The notes: a model not told the origin generated them from the letters alone. Positions 27,230 to 35,678 are shown, counted from the first letter of the stretch. The stretch: DNA of 64,000 bases from an uncultured Prevotellaceae bacterium (GCA_902789415.1 CADAOD010000005.1:39816-103815), one strand, 5' to 3'. Numbers and translations are program-made.

Positions 27230-28789
27230 TTAAAGTTCAATCAGTTTACCGTTCTTTTTAGCTTCCTGAATCCATTTGGGTTCAATCTCCTGCAGGAAGC
27301 GCTGTTTATTGGCGTTCAACTTCTGCATATCCAGTCCGATGGCTGCCTGAGCCTTTGCCTTGGTGCTATAATCGGGCACAGGGATATCTCCGATATGTCC
27401 GTGCTTGGCAGCTACGCGAGCAATGAGCAAGCGGGCTTGCTGGGCATAGTCGACCGAGTGCGAAAGCAAGCGGGTAACCTCCTGCGGAGCGTGGAACGTA
27501 GCACCGTGCGATGCGATAGCATAGTCCCAACGCCACTGACTCTTGCGCAGCAGAGCCTGGATAGGCGCCATTTCGGCCTCGGTAGCACCCTTATCGATGA
27601 TGAACTTAGCCTCGAAGTGGGCACGAGCCAGTTCCTGCTCGGCACGGTTGCGCACCTCGTTACACTTCTCCTGACGGTCGTAAACGTTCTGGCGCAGAAC
27701 CTCGGCATCCTGACGGTGACAAGTCTGACAGGTACGATCAATCTTAGCCAAAGGCGACTGAATCTGGTGATCGCTGAACTTTACACCACCTTCCTGCTTG
27801 TATGGCATGTGGCAGTCGGCACACGATACGCCACGCTGAGCGTGAATGCCATGCTGCGACATCTCCCAACCAGGGTGCTGGGCCTTCAGAATCTTTGTAC
27901 CCGACAGCGGATGGATATAGTCGTAGAAACCGATAGAGTCGTAGTATTCCTCGGCAGCCTCGCAGGTCAAACCCTTGTCGTGTGGGAATACCAGATAGTT
28001 GGCCTTGCCAGGATTCTTTTCGTCGTTAGGCTTGATGAAGTAGTACTCCACATGGCACTGGGCGCACACCAGCGAGCGCATTTCCTGATGGCTGACCTTC
28101 TTTACATCCAATCCGCGACGGGCAAATGCCTCGTACAGGGCAGGACGGGCAGGGCGCAAATCCATCGTGCGTGCATCGTGACAGTCGGAACAACCAATGG
28201 TATTCACCTCCTCGGCACCCAGTTCGCTCCACTTCTTGGCGTAGAAGTTGGCGGGCGAGAACTGATCCTTACCATTACCCAGCTCACGCATCATGCGTGG
28301 TACATCCGGCCCCTTACACGTCCAACAGGTAGCGGGCTGCATGTCGCCAGCGATAGAGTCGCGACCATCGGCGGTCTTCACCACGATGCCAGGATTACCT
28401 GTGCGCAGAATCTTACGCATATCCTCAAGGGCGTGCTTGTGTCCGCGAGGGGTGTTGTAGTGGCGCGAGAAGGCGTAGCCTGCCCACAGCACAACCATCT
28501 CAGGACGCTGCTCCAGTACATCCACCTCCTGCGACGAGTTGTACTTCGACTTAAAGGTGGTGTCCTCGGTCATCGCCCATGTTTCGTACTCACGCGGATA
28601 GTCGGCCTTGAACTTTTCGTTCTGAGCCACAATCTCATCATCAAACATGGTACGCTTGTTGTTAAATACACTGGCCACCTCGGCTCTGCGCTCCATCAGC
28701 GACGAAACGAGCAGTCCCAGGATAAAGACCACTGCCATCGATCCTCCGAAGAGAATCCAACCTTGCCATTGTTTCAATTGCTTAGCCAT
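27230..28789 (-). CDS. nrfA: Ammonia-forming cytochrome c nitrite reductase NrfA
   Basis: Pentahaem periplasmic enzyme that reduces nitrite to ammonium with six electrons; it also acts on NO and hydroxylamine. Seen: an N-terminal membrane anchor or uncleaved signal (about 11-32) and five haem motifs: the diagnostic lysine-ligated CWTCK near residue 155, then CSDCH (200), CAQCH (243), CADCH (325) and CQTCH (354). The catalytic Tyr region (QCHVEYYF) and the His of GIHAQRGVSC are present. It is 519 aa long, normal for the family. It lies 22 nt after nrfH, a gap filled by a TTTTCAA-type repeat. Confidence 0.97.
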   Translation of the reverse strand: MAKQLKQWQGWILFGGSMAVVFILGLLVSSLMERRAEVASVFNNKRTMFDDEIVAQNEKFKADYPREYETWAMTEDTTFKSKYNSSQEVDVLEQRPEMVVLWAGYAFSRHYNTPRGHKHALEDMRKILRTGNPGIVVKTADGRDSIAGDMQPATCWTCKGPDVPRMMRELGNGKDQFSPANFYAKKWSELGAEEVNTIGCSDCHDARTMDLRPARPALYEAFARRGLDVKKVSHQEMRSLVCAQCHVEYYFIKPNDEKNPGKANYLVFPHDKGLTCEAAEEYYDSIGFYDYIHPLSGTKILKAQHPGWEMSQHGIHAQRGVSCADCHMPYKQEGGVKFSDHQIQSPLAKIDRTCQTCHRQDAEVLRQNVYDRQEKCNEVRNRAEQELARAHFEAKFIIDKGATEAEMAPIQALLRKSQWRWDYAIASHGATFHAPQEVTRLLSHSVDYAQQARLLIARVAAKHGHIGDIPVPDYSTKAKAQAAIGLDMQKLNANKQRFLQEIEPKWIQEAKKNGKLIEL

Positions 28790-28811
28790 AATATTTCAGT
28801 TTTTTCAATTT

Positions 28812-29429
28812 TCAATTTGTCATGTTCTGCAGCCACTCAGGTACGGGCGATGGAGGCAGCGGCGTTACGCCCTCGGCATTAGGCGTGGCCATCAGCGAGT
28901 TCATGCCGCCATGGGGCACGTTGCGATGGCAGTCCCAACACACCTTGCCGCCTGTGGCCAGCTGCTGCATATAGCCCAAGCGTCCTGTCTTAACAAACTC
29001 GGTGTTTAGTTGGGTGTGGCAGCGAATGCAGTTATCCATTACCACCTGCCCAGTCAGGGTCTCGGCCTTGATAGCCTGATGCTCCATGTGACCCACGAAA
29101 TAAGCCGTGTGCTTCAAGCCGTCTACCGCCTTGAAACCATAATAAAAAGCTAAGTTCTGATGAGGCACATGACAATCGTTGCACGTAGCACCGTTTTTCT
29201 GGCTGTCGATACGTCCGTGCGAGGAGTGGCTCCATGTGGCGTAGTAAGGGGTCATAATGTGGCAGTTAACGCAGGCCGACGGGTTATCGCCTATAAAATA
29301 GGTATGCGCCCTGAGCAGATACATAAATAATCCGCCGAGGCCGCATACGACGCCCGCTATAACCAGCAAACCCACCTTCTGTCGATAAGATAGCCAGTCC
29401 TTAAACGCAAGGAAATCTTTCAGCTTCAT
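28812..29429 (-). CDS. nrfH: Cytochrome c nitrite reductase small subunit NrfH (NapC/NirT family)
   Basis: Membrane-anchored tetrahaem quinol dehydrogenase that passes electrons from menaquinol to NrfA. Seen: one N-terminal transmembrane helix (about 18-39) and four CXXCH motifs starting at residues 53 (CVNCH), 83 (CNDCH), 134 (CIRCH) and 164 (CWDCH). It is 205 aa long, with a proline-rich C-terminal tail. It is the first gene of nrfH-nrfA-ccsBA, and its stop codon lies inside a TTTTCAATTTTCAA repeat. Confidence 0.96.
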   Translation of the reverse strand: MKLKDFLAFKDWLSYRQKVGLLVIAGVVCGLGGLFMYLLRAHTYFIGDNPSACVNCHIMTPYYATWSHSSHGRIDSQKNGATCNDCHVPHQNLAFYYGFKAVDGLKHTAYFVGHMEHQAIKAETLTGQVVMDNCIRCHTQLNTEFVKTGRLGYMQQLATGGKVCWDCHRNVPHGGMNSLMATPNAEGVTPLPPSPVPEWLQNMTN

Positions 29430-29450
29430 TCGTTATTGGTATTTGGGGTG

Positions 29451-29481
29451 CAATATACGAATAAAACTCTAAACTTCCAAA
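29451..29481 (-). promoter_or_regulatory. Probable promoter of nrfHA-ccsBA
   Basis: On the - strand a TTTG (29478-29481) is followed after 20 nt by TATATTG (29451-29457), an imperfect -7 element, 21 nt before the nrfH ATG. The GTAAC-N4-GTTAC operator of the hcp promoter is absent here. Confidence 0.4.
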
Positions 29482-29528
29482 TTTTTTTCCACTTTTCGGG
29501 CTAAAATGATGATAATTCGCAAATTTTG

Positions 29529-30044
29529 CTATTCCATACGACCGTATTTGAGTTCGTCGCCCTGTTTGTCGTACTGTTTGCGCTTGCCAACGGGAGGATC
29601 GGTCAGGGTGATGCGAACTACGGCTGTATGGTCAAGACTGCGGGCGATGGCATCATCAAACGCATCCATGTGGTGGGGTAGGAATCGCTCGCAGATGGCG
29701 CGCAATCCGGCTATCTTCTCTTCGCGGTCGGTCACCAGCTCAGCCTTACCTACGGCAGTGGCCGATTTGAATTGCAGGGTAAAACTGCCGTCCTTCGGTC
29801 CTACAGTTGGCGCGCATTTGGTAACTGCCGACAGGAATACCGTCGGATGATGTGCTATGCAATCCAGCTTGTCGCCCTCCAAGGCACAGTGGAAATAAAA
29901 CGTTTTCTCATCGGTACGCGCCAGCGACAGGGGCAATCCGTAAGGAGTCCCGTCGGGTCGTGTCATGCTTACTGTTACGTATGGAGCCTTGTCCAGCACC
30001 TCCAGTGCAAAGGCGGCATCCATCTGTCTGCTTACTTTTCTCAT
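29529..30044 (-). CDS. Pyridoxamine-phosphate-oxidase-like flavoprotein (NimA-like)
   Basis: Small FMN-binding split-barrel protein of the PNPOx family. The sequence resembles the Nim group (nitroimidazole-reducing): APYVTVSMTRPDGTPYGLPLSLA followed by FYFHCALEGDKLDCI with the conserved His, then an FKSATAVGKAELV segment. It is 171 aa long. It begins 7 nt after the stop of the hemerythrin-type gene and is probably expressed from the same regulated promoter, so a role in nitrosative or redox stress is inferred. The actual substrate is unknown. Confidence 0.85.
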   Translation of the reverse strand: MRKVSRQMDAAFALEVLDKAPYVTVSMTRPDGTPYGLPLSLARTDEKTFYFHCALEGDKLDCIAHHPTVFLSAVTKCAPTVGPKDGSFTLQFKSATAVGKAELVTDREEKIAGLRAICERFLPHHMDAFDDAIARSLDHTAVVRITLTDPPVGKRKQYDKQGDELKYGRME

Positions 30045-30051
30045 ATTTCTT

Positions 30052-30597
30052 TTATTCTATTGTTGGCATTCCCTCTGCCGCGATGGCACGGGGGAATAGT
30101 ATTTCGTCTTCCAGTTTAATATGTTCGCCAAGCCAAGCTGTAAAGGCTGTGAGCTTGTTGGTGAGCTGCTTGCCCGCCTCCGACGATGCGAATGGCTCCT
30201 GCTGCTGTTTCATGATGCCCATGATGCGATCGTAGCGGTCCAACTCGCCGCCGTGCTCTGTCATCATCACGCGGATGGGGTACTGAACCGAACCGCAATG
30301 GAAGGCCTGTACCTCGTATCCGCCATCAAGTGTTATCTGCAACTCGCAGATGTAGGGAAACAGAATGCTCTCTTCCTTCTGAAAGTGGTTCGAGAGGTCT
30401 TCTAAACTCTCGCCCAGCAGCGTTGCTACGAGCTGCATATCCACAGCACCCTCCTGATTCTTCAGCATCTCAGCCTCACGGCGCATACTGTTCACACGCA
30501 TCACACATCCCTCGTGGTAGTTGTCCATAATGTAATCTACCAGCTTGTCCATCGGCCACCCTTGGGCCTCGGTCATTGTTTGCTTAAAATCTTTCAT
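30052..30597 (-). CDS. Hemerythrin-like di-iron protein (YtfE/RIC-related)
   Basis: Cytoplasmic four-helix protein with hemerythrin-type iron ligands: NYHEGC near residue 27, HFQKEESILFP near 90, MMTEHGGELDRYD near 130 and HIKLEDEILFP near 165. Proteins of the RIC (YtfE/ScdA) group repair iron-sulfur clusters damaged by NO. This one is 181 aa and lacks the N-terminal ScdA_N (DUF542) domain with its CysCys motif, so its chemistry may differ. Its promoter carries the same palindrome as the hcp promoter, which supports a nitrosative-stress role. It is cotranscribed with the Nim-like gene. Confidence 0.85.
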   Translation of the reverse strand: MKDFKQTMTEAQGWPMDKLVDYIMDNYHEGCVMRVNSMRREAEMLKNQEGAVDMQLVATLLGESLEDLSNHFQKEESILFPYICELQITLDGGYEVQAFHCGSVQYPIRVMMTEHGGELDRYDRIMGIMKQQQEPFASSEAGKQLTNKLTAFTAWLGEHIKLEDEILFPRAIAAEGMPTIE

Positions 30598-30628
30598 CTT
30601 ACGTTTTCAATTAATACTTTCGATGGCG

Positions 30629-30672
30629 CAAAAGTATACCTTGTATGATTATCGTGTGGTAACGTATGTTAC
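30629..30672 (-). promoter_or_regulatory. Promoter and Crp/Fnr-type operator of the di-iron protein gene
   Basis: The -7 element TACTTTTG (30629-30636) and the perfect palindrome GTAAC-GTAT-GTTAC (30659-30672) are separated by 22 nt. If transcription starts about 6 nt past the -7 box, the palindrome centre lies near -42, the classical position for a Crp/Fnr activator. The same arrangement occurs before hcp. Confidence 0.75.
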
Positions 30673-30684
30673 ATTTTGGGATTT

Positions 30685-31311
30685 TTAACGCCCTTTTTTT
30701 AGTTCTATGCCATCAATCGTGCGCTCTATCACTCCTTCGGCCTTCAGTTCCGACAGTATGCGAGATAGCGACGGACGGGCCACACCAAGCACACGGCTCA
30801 GCCAGCCAACGTTGTCGATGCGCTGATGCTGCTGCAGATAGTCCATTACCCTTTCCTTCAGCGATTGCACAGCAAAATCGTTCAGGCGCTCGCTCAGTCG
30901 TTGGCAGCGGTTGGAGATAATCTGTATAAAGTTCATCATCAGTGTGCTGTCGCGATGTAGCAGATCCATGAAATCGTGCCTATTGATATACAGTATGGTG
31001 CAGGGCGTTTGGGCTGTAACGTTTACTGGCATCACGTTTTTGGTGGCAAACACAAAGGCTGGTGCCAGCATCAGTGGCCCCTCAAACTGCTCTACCACCA
31101 CCTCCTTGTCGTCGCCGCTCATAGTGCTGTAGGCTGCTCCTTCGACTAATAGCAACACCTCGTCACACTTGTCGCCTCTGTAGGCTATCATCTCTCCGGC
31201 ATCTCTCCGGCGAATGCGGTGGTGGGCTGTACTCAAAAAGTCGTCAAGCACCATCCTGTCGCACCTCTCAAACATGGGTGCCTGCATCAGTTTATCTACC
31301 ATATCTGTCAT
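30685..31311 (-). CDS. Crp/Fnr-family regulator, probably HcpR type
   Basis: Transcription factor with an N-terminal cyclic-nucleotide-binding-like beta-roll (about 10-120, GEMIAYRGDKCDEVLLLVEG) and a C-terminal winged helix (about 145-205, VGWLSRVLGVARPSLSRILSELKAEGVIE). It lacks the N-terminal cysteine cluster of Fnr, so it does not sense oxygen through a [4Fe-4S] centre. It is 208 aa long from the ATG at 31311; a longer frame runs back through the hcp terminator and is discarded. It lies between hcp and the di-iron gene, whose promoters share a GTAAC-N4-GTTAC palindrome, so it is the natural candidate to bind that site. HcpR proteins of related anaerobes bind haem and sense NO. Confidence 0.88.
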   Translation of the reverse strand: MTDMVDKLMQAPMFERCDRMVLDDFLSTAHHRIRRRDAGEMIAYRGDKCDEVLLLVEGAAYSTMSGDDKEVVVEQFEGPLMLAPAFVFATKNVMPVNVTAQTPCTILYINRHDFMDLLHRDSTLMMNFIQIISNRCQRLSERLNDFAVQSLKERVMDYLQQHQRIDNVGWLSRVLGVARPSLSRILSELKAEGVIERTIDGIELKKGR

Positions 31312-31318
31312 TTTGCGA

Positions 31319-31326
31319 CAAAAATA
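31319..31326 (-). promoter_or_regulatory. -7 element of the Crp/Fnr regulator gene
   Basis: TATTTTTG on the - strand, only 7 nt before the ATG at 31311. It overlaps the T-run of the hcp terminator. Either the message is almost leaderless or translation begins at the ATG at 31302. Confidence 0.4.
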
Positions 31327-31331
31327 CGAAA

Positions 31332-31368
31332 AAAATCCCAAAGCATGTAGGTTCTGCCTTGGGATTTT
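31332..31368 (-). terminator. Intrinsic terminator of hcp
   Basis: AAAATCCCAA (- strand) pairs with TTGGGATTTT across a 17-nt loop and runs into a T-rich tract. It lies 38 nt past the hcp stop. Confidence 0.8.
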
Positions 31369-31405
31369 ATGTTTTATTGAGAATCTGTAATTACCGAACC
31401 GGATG

Positions 31406-33061
31406 TTATTGTTTAACAAATCGCTCGATATCTTCTTCGACTGTTGTGATGGTTCCGAGACCAAATGTTTCTACAAGAACCTTGAGTACACCTTCAGAAA
31501 CGAAAGCGGGCAGGGTAGGACCGATGTGGATATTCTTTACGCCGAGCGAGAGGAGCGCCAGCAGCACGATAACAGCCTTCTGCTCGTACCATGAAATATT
31601 GAAGAAGATGGGCAGATCGTTGATATCGTTGAGTTCGAAGATTTCCTTCAGTTTCAGCGCGACTACAGCCCACGAGTAAGAGTCGTTGCACTGGCCGGCA
31701 TCCAATACACGTGGAATACCGCCGATATCGCCCAGATTAAGCTTGTTGTACTTATACTTGGCGCAGCCGCTGGTAAGGATAACGGTGTCCTTTGGCAGAG
31801 CCTTGGCAAACTCCTCATAGTAGCTGCGCGACTTCATACGCCCGTCGCAACCGGCCATAACTACAAACTTGCGGATGGCTCCCGATTTAATGGCATCAAC
31901 CACCTTATCGGCCAAGGCGAATACCTGAGCATGGGCAAATCCGCCTACGATGCTACCCGTCTCAATCTCCTGTGGTGCCTCGCACTTTTTGGCCAGGGCG
32001 ATAACCTCCGAGAAGTCTTTCTTGCCATCGGCTCCTTCTGCGATGTGCTTCCAACCTGGGTAACCGGTTGAGTTAGTGGTAAACACACGGTCCTTGTAGT
32101 TAGCTGTTGGAGCAGGAGGCACAATACAGTTGGTGGTGAATACTATCGGACCATTAAAGGCGGCAAACTCCTCCTTCTGTTTCCACCAGGCATTACCATA
32201 GTTACCCACCAGGTGCTTGTACTTCTTCAGCTCGGGATAGTAGTGAGCTGGCAGCATCTCGCTGTGTGTATAAACGTCGATACCTGTACCCTCAGTCTGT
32301 TCCAGCAACTGTTTGATATCCGACAAGTCATGACCCGAAATCAGAATACCAGGATTCTTACCTACTCCGATGTTCACGCTGGTAACCTCGGGATTGCCAA
32401 AGGCTTCGGTGTTGGCGGCATCAAGCAGCGCCATTACGTTTACACCATATTTACCTGTCTTCATTACATTATCTAACAACTCGCCCATCTCGGCATTGGG
32501 ATTAGTAATGATGCTAAGTGCCTCGCACATAAAGTCAACAATCTCTTGGTCTTTCTTTCCCAGTCGTGCTGCGTGCTCATAGTAGGCAGCCATACCTTTC
32601 AATCCCAGTGTGGTAAGCTCCTTCAGCGATCGCAGGTCGACATTAGCGTTGCGCAGGATTGATTGGCGGTTAGCCTCGGCAGCGTAGTCGGCCTTGTCGC
32701 CTGCCCATTTTGTCTCGGCATAATCAGGGAGTGTAAGTCCCTTATCGTGGGCTATATCCATAAGTACCTTCTTGATAGCCACACCGTTGGCTACCTTCTT
32801 CAGGATAGCCTCGTCGTCGAAATTGGCATTGGTGATGGTGCTGAATAAGGCATCAACAATAAAGTTGGTAACTTGTTCATCGCAACTCTCGCCAGCCTTT
32901 GTAAGCTCGTGCTGGATTGTCCCTACGCCGCGTACCACGCTCAGCAGCAAGTCCTGCCAGCGTGCAGTTTCTGGTTTCTTACCACACACACCCATTAGGA
33001 TGCAACCTGTACCTTTTGCCGTTTCCTGGCATTGGTAACAAAACATTTTGTTTTCGCTCAT
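31406..33061 (-). CDS. hcp: Hybrid-cluster protein (hydroxylamine reductase)
   Basis: Cytoplasmic iron-sulfur enzyme that reduces hydroxylamine in vitro and detoxifies NO or acts as a protein S-nitrosylase in other bacteria. The N-terminal Cys motif is CYQCQ then TGC then VCG (C-x2-C-x8-C-x5-C), the class I pattern of anaerobes. Hybrid-cluster ligand regions are present ([57 protein letters not shown]). It is 551 aa long from the ATG at 33061 (MSENKMF); the ATG at 33067 is an alternative. Its promoter carries a Crp/Fnr-type palindrome, and the probable regulator gene lies directly downstream. Confidence 0.97.
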   Translation of the reverse strand: MSENKMFCYQCQETAKGTGCILMGVCGKKPETARWQDLLLSVVRGVGTIQHELTKAGESCDEQVTNFIVDALFSTITNANFDDEAILKKVANGVAIKKVLMDIAHDKGLTLPDYAETKWAGDKADYAAEANRQSILRNANVDLRSLKELTTLGLKGMAAYYEHAARLGKKDQEIVDFMCEALSIITNPNAEMGELLDNVMKTGKYGVNVMALLDAANTEAFGNPEVTSVNIGVGKNPGILISGHDLSDIKQLLEQTEGTGIDVYTHSEMLPAHYYPELKKYKHLVGNYGNAWWKQKEEFAAFNGPIVFTTNCIVPPAPTANYKDRVFTTNSTGYPGWKHIAEGADGKKDFSEVIALAKKCEAPQEIETGSIVGGFAHAQVFALADKVVDAIKSGAIRKFVVMAGCDGRMKSRSYYEEFAKALPKDTVILTSGCAKYKYNKLNLGDIGGIPRVLDAGQCNDSYSWAVVALKLKEIFELNDINDLPIFFNISWYEQKAVIVLLALLSLGVKNIHIGPTLPAFVSEGVLKVLVETFGLGTITTVEEDIERFVKQ

Positions 33062-33102
33062 AATCATGTATACTTTTGCGTTATTAATTAATATCAATGC
33101 CG

Positions 33103-33146
33103 CAAAAGTATACCTATTCTAACTATCGCGTGGTAACGTATGTTAC
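33103..33146 (-). promoter_or_regulatory. Promoter and Crp/Fnr-type operator of hcp
   Basis: TACTTTTG (33103-33110) and the palindrome GTAAC-GTAT-GTTAC (33133-33146) are separated by 22 nt, exactly as before the di-iron gene. Flanking bases are also shared: ATCG(C/T)GTG on one side and ATTTTGGG on the other. Confidence 0.78.
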
Positions 33147-33174
33147 ATTTTGGGTATTTTAACGCGATTTGAGT

Positions 33175-33861
33175 TTAAAGCATATAGAACTTAGCGCCGA
33201 TGGAGAGGCCAAGGATATCCTTTAACGGGATGCTGGTCTGAAACATAGAGCGTATGTATAGGTCGCAGGTGCCAACCTCGTAGAATAACGTTATGCGGTT
33301 ATGATGTTGGCGCTTGCTTTGGGGAATCACATACGTCAGGCGCTGACCGATGGCTGCGTTCAGTCGGAATTTGGTCGACATGAAATCGTAGTATTTATCA
33401 GGATAACGCCCAGGCTGGCTCCTCCAGAATTCATGACCGTACACCGTGTTGATATACAAACTGGCTGATAGTGGCTCAAAGTTCCAACGGCCTTTTTTGT
33501 TCCAATCGCCGTTGGGGTTCAGACAGATATTCCACGGCATGTAATTACCTTTTATGGTTGAGGTAAGCTTACCGCGGTTCGAGTCGTGTATGGGTATATA
33601 GCCAAACATCAGGTCGCATTCCCATTGGTGGCGCTTGCCGTAGCTCCAACCAATACCTGCCGACACGATGCCCATGTTGCCCGCATTCTGTATCACAAGG
33701 TGTGTGGGTATCAGCGATGTCCATTTGCTGGTCATGCGTTGCACGTGCTTATCGTAAGTGCTAAGTTCGGGTACTTCGATGGTGTTATCGTTGTCCTCTG
33801 CCATCATGGGCAGTGTGCTTGATAGCAGGGCGATACTAATAAGTAATGTGTTCCACTTCAT
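33175..33861 (-). CDS. Predicted outer-membrane protein, function unknown
   Basis: 228-aa protein with a signal peptide (about 1-22, TLPMMAEDND), followed by alternating beta-strand segments (GIGWSYGKRHQWECDLMFGYI, ASLYINTVYGHEF, RITLFYEVGTCDLYI) and a C-terminal aromatic/Leu end, consistent with a small outer-membrane barrel. The ATG at 33861 is chosen because the longer frame adds a non-signal leader. It overlaps the end of the phosphoesterase gene by 26 nt, so the two are translationally coupled. It is not related by recognised motif to the hcp group. Confidence 0.75.
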   Translation of the reverse strand: MKWNTLLISIALLSSTLPMMAEDNDNTIEVPELSTYDKHVQRMTSKWTSLIPTHLVIQNAGNMGIVSAGIGWSYGKRHQWECDLMFGYIPIHDSNRGKLTSTIKGNYMPWNICLNPNGDWNKKGRWNFEPLSASLYINTVYGHEFWRSQPGRYPDKYYDFMSTKFRLNAAIGQRLTYVIPQSKRQHHNRITLFYEVGTCDLYIRSMFQTSIPLKDILGLSIGAKFYML

Positions 33862-34633
33862 AGCCGTTGGGTGTAATGGTGAATATGCGGTAATTGCGGT
33901 GCTGGGCGCAGTCGATAGAGTAGAATAGCAGTCCATCGTTATAGATATCCTCTACCACATCGTCGTGGTTATGCCCGTAAACACAAAACATCAAACCAGG
34001 AAAATAATCAAGGTAGTGGCGAAAAGCCTTGCACACGTTGTTATTAAACTGATCGCTGTATGGCGGTGCGTGCATCACTAAGATGGTACGGTCGAATCGG
34101 GCCGTGTCCTTTACCATCTCCTCCTCCATAAAGTCGAAGTTGGGCACGGCTGCCAGATAGTCGTACTCGGTAGCGTTGGTGTTCAGGCATACAAATTTTA
34201 CACGACCGGCGATAAACGAAAAGTCTTTATCGCCATAAATCACACCGTACGACTGGTCGCCGGTGCCCAGATAGTCGTGATTGCCAATCAGCGCCACAAA
34301 TGGTGACTTCAAGCCCAGCAGTATATCGCGGCTCCATTCGTATTCTTTGGCAGTAGCGGTATCCGTCAGGTCGCCACAGTGTACCACAAAATCCACGTTG
34401 CGCTTGTTTACATCTGCCACCTGGTCGCGCGCATCCGATAGCCACAAGTGCGTATCGCTGATAAATGCCACGCGCAGGGTGTCGCTGTTTTTAAATTGGC
34501 TCTCAATAACAGCCATTTGCTTTTTATTGATGCCTGTTTCGCCGCTAAACTTCACATCGTACGGATGGATGTCGAACACACCATCGCACGCTGATAGCAG
34601 GCACGTAGTTAGTATTAAAACATATTTTTTCAT
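33836..34633 (-). CDS. Lipoprotein calcineurin-like metallophosphoesterase
   Basis: Exported lipoprotein (LLSAC-DG, lipidated cysteine at residue 16) with the five metallophosphoesterase blocks: ISDTHLW, HCGDLTD, LIGNHDYLG, VMHAPPY and YGHNHDD. These bind two metal ions and hydrolyse phosphoesters. It is 265 aa long. The ATG at 34633 gives the lipobox, and a TAATTTTG element lies 27 nt upstream. It is followed by an overlapping outer-membrane protein gene. The physiological substrate is unknown. Confidence 0.9.
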   Translation of the reverse strand: MKKYVLILTTCLLSACDGVFDIHPYDVKFSGETGINKKQMAVIESQFKNSDTLRVAFISDTHLWLSDARDQVADVNKRNVDFVVHCGDLTDTATAKEYEWSRDILLGLKSPFVALIGNHDYLGTGDQSYGVIYGDKDFSFIAGRVKFVCLNTNATEYDYLAAVPNFDFMEEEMVKDTARFDRTILVMHAPPYSDQFNNNVCKAFRHYLDYFPGLMFCVYGHNHDDVVEDIYNDGLLFYSIDCAQHRNYRIFTITPNGYEVEHITY

Positions 34634-34659
34634 TATCCTGAAATTAATTTTTTCGGCTG

Positions 34660-34667
34660 CAAAATTA
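34660..34667 (-). promoter_or_regulatory. -7 element of the phosphoesterase operon
   Basis: TAATTTTG on the - strand, 26 nt before the ATG at 34633. Confidence 0.5.
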
Positions 34668-34743
34668 GGTAGAAAAATCGATATGTCGATGTTCAAAAAA
34701 TCCTAAGTTTTGTTCTAAAATGAATGGTTTAACATTTGTGTTG

Positions 34744-34776
34744 GAAAAAATCTCAGACATACAATCATGCCTGAGA
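34744..34776 (-). terminator. Intrinsic terminator after the thioredoxin remnant
   Basis: On the - strand TCTCAGGCAT pairs with ATGTCTGAGA (one G-T wobble, 6-nt loop) and TTTTTT follows. Confidence 0.85.
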
Positions 34777-34801
34777 CTTTCATTCGCATTATTTCAATGC
34801 T

Positions 34802-34950
34802 TTATTGTGATTTTTGTGTTAGGCAATAATCTGCTGCGGCTAATGCCTGATTCTTGTCAACATCTACCTTTAGCACCTTGATACGGCCCTCGTACTCTTT
34901 TGCCAGACGCTGAAGCATGGGCGACATGGCCTGACAGGGACCGCACCAAT
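34802..34950 (-). pseudogene. Thioredoxin remnant
   Basis: The - strand frame encodes the thioredoxin active site NWCGPCQAMSPML followed by RLAKEYEGRIKVLKVDVDKN, then departs from the family and stops at 34802. No start codon precedes it: the frame is closed by a TGA immediately upstream, and the polyferredoxin gene ends at the same place. Both the N-terminal beta strand region and the conserved cis-Pro half (IPT) are missing, leaving about 50 residues. The junction with the polyferredoxin carries an AAACATTGAAAATTG repeat-like sequence, suggesting a deletion between short repeats. Confidence 0.75.
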
Positions 34951-34952
34951 TT

Positions 34953-35678
34953 TCAATGTTTCATCTCCATAATTTTTGTGGGACAGGCCAGGGTGCACTT
35001 GCCGCACTTGATGCAGTCGGGGTCTAAGTAGCCCGATTCCTGACCACGTGAGTCGTACGGGGTGAGCTGCATGGGGCATACGCGGGCGCAGCTCTTGCAC
35101 TTCATCTGGCAGGCACTCGACACGTGTACATTAGTAAATGCCTTGGGCAGCGGGGCGTGCTTGGGCGACACCCAGTTAGAGATGGTGCCCATGGGACAGA
35201 ACGTGCACCAGGTGCGTGGGGCATAGATGAACGCCAGCGCCACACCTACGATGGTGGTTACCACGATGATGGTCCAGAACACCTTGCCGATGCCGGCCCA
35301 CATGGCCAGTCCGCCCTCGCTCCAGGGTACAAAACTCAGTTGGATGCCGAACATGGTAAAGATGAAGAACACCATGAACAGGCGGAACCCAAAGGTACGC
35401 ACAAATTTAGGAATATCCTTGTGGGGCGAGTATTTTGACAGCAGTCGGCTGTACAGATTGCCTCGCGGACAAACATTACCGCACCACCAGCGACCCTTCC
35501 AAATGCTGAACAGCACAGGGCCAATCATGCAGATGATAGCCGCCAAACCGATTACTGGGAAAAACCAGCCAAGGATGATATAGGCGATGATAATCCAATA
35601 TAGTGGTCGCCCCGGCGTTTCAAAGTGGCGATGGAACTGCTTCTTTGTTGTTTTCTTTTTTGTTTCTTCTTGTGCCAT
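34953..35678 (-). CDS. 4Fe-4S polyferredoxin-type membrane protein (NapH/YccM-like)
   Basis: Inner-membrane electron-transfer protein. Seen: about four membrane helices (about 27-55 and 88-145), two cysteine motifs CGNVCPRG and CTFCPMG facing helix ends, and two C-terminal ferredoxin-type clusters, CQMKCKSCARVCP and CIKCGKCTLACP. It is 241 aa long. The start at 35678 (MAQEETKKK) is used because the -7 box lies at 35708. The C-terminus ends soon after the last cluster, next to a thioredoxin fragment, so the 3' end may have been altered. It is divergent from oxyR; its partner enzyme is not evident. Confidence 0.85.
   Translation of the reverse strand: MAQEETKKKTTKKQFHRHFETPGRPLYWIIIAYIILGWFFPVIGLAAIICMIGPVLFSIWKGRWWCGNVCPRGNLYSRLLSKYSPHKDIPKFVRTFGFRLFMVFFIFTMFGIQLSFVPWSEGGLAMWAGIGKVFWTIIVVTTIVGVALAFIYAPRTWCTFCPMGTISNWVSPKHAPLPKAFTNVHVSSACQMKCKSCARVCPMQLTPYDSRGQESGYLDPDCIKCGKCTLACPTKIMEMKH

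Noticed and set aside
27395-28882. 495-aa + strand frame across nrfA
   Set aside because: Antisense of the five-haem protein; no promoter and no family features.
31312-31464. Upstream extension of the Crp/Fnr gene
   Set aside because: It runs through the hcp terminator and the -7 box, so it cannot be part of the message from that promoter.
34870-35100. 76-aa - strand frame spanning the polyferredoxin end
   Set aside because: Out of frame with the ferredoxin cysteine clusters and with the thioredoxin remnant; no support.
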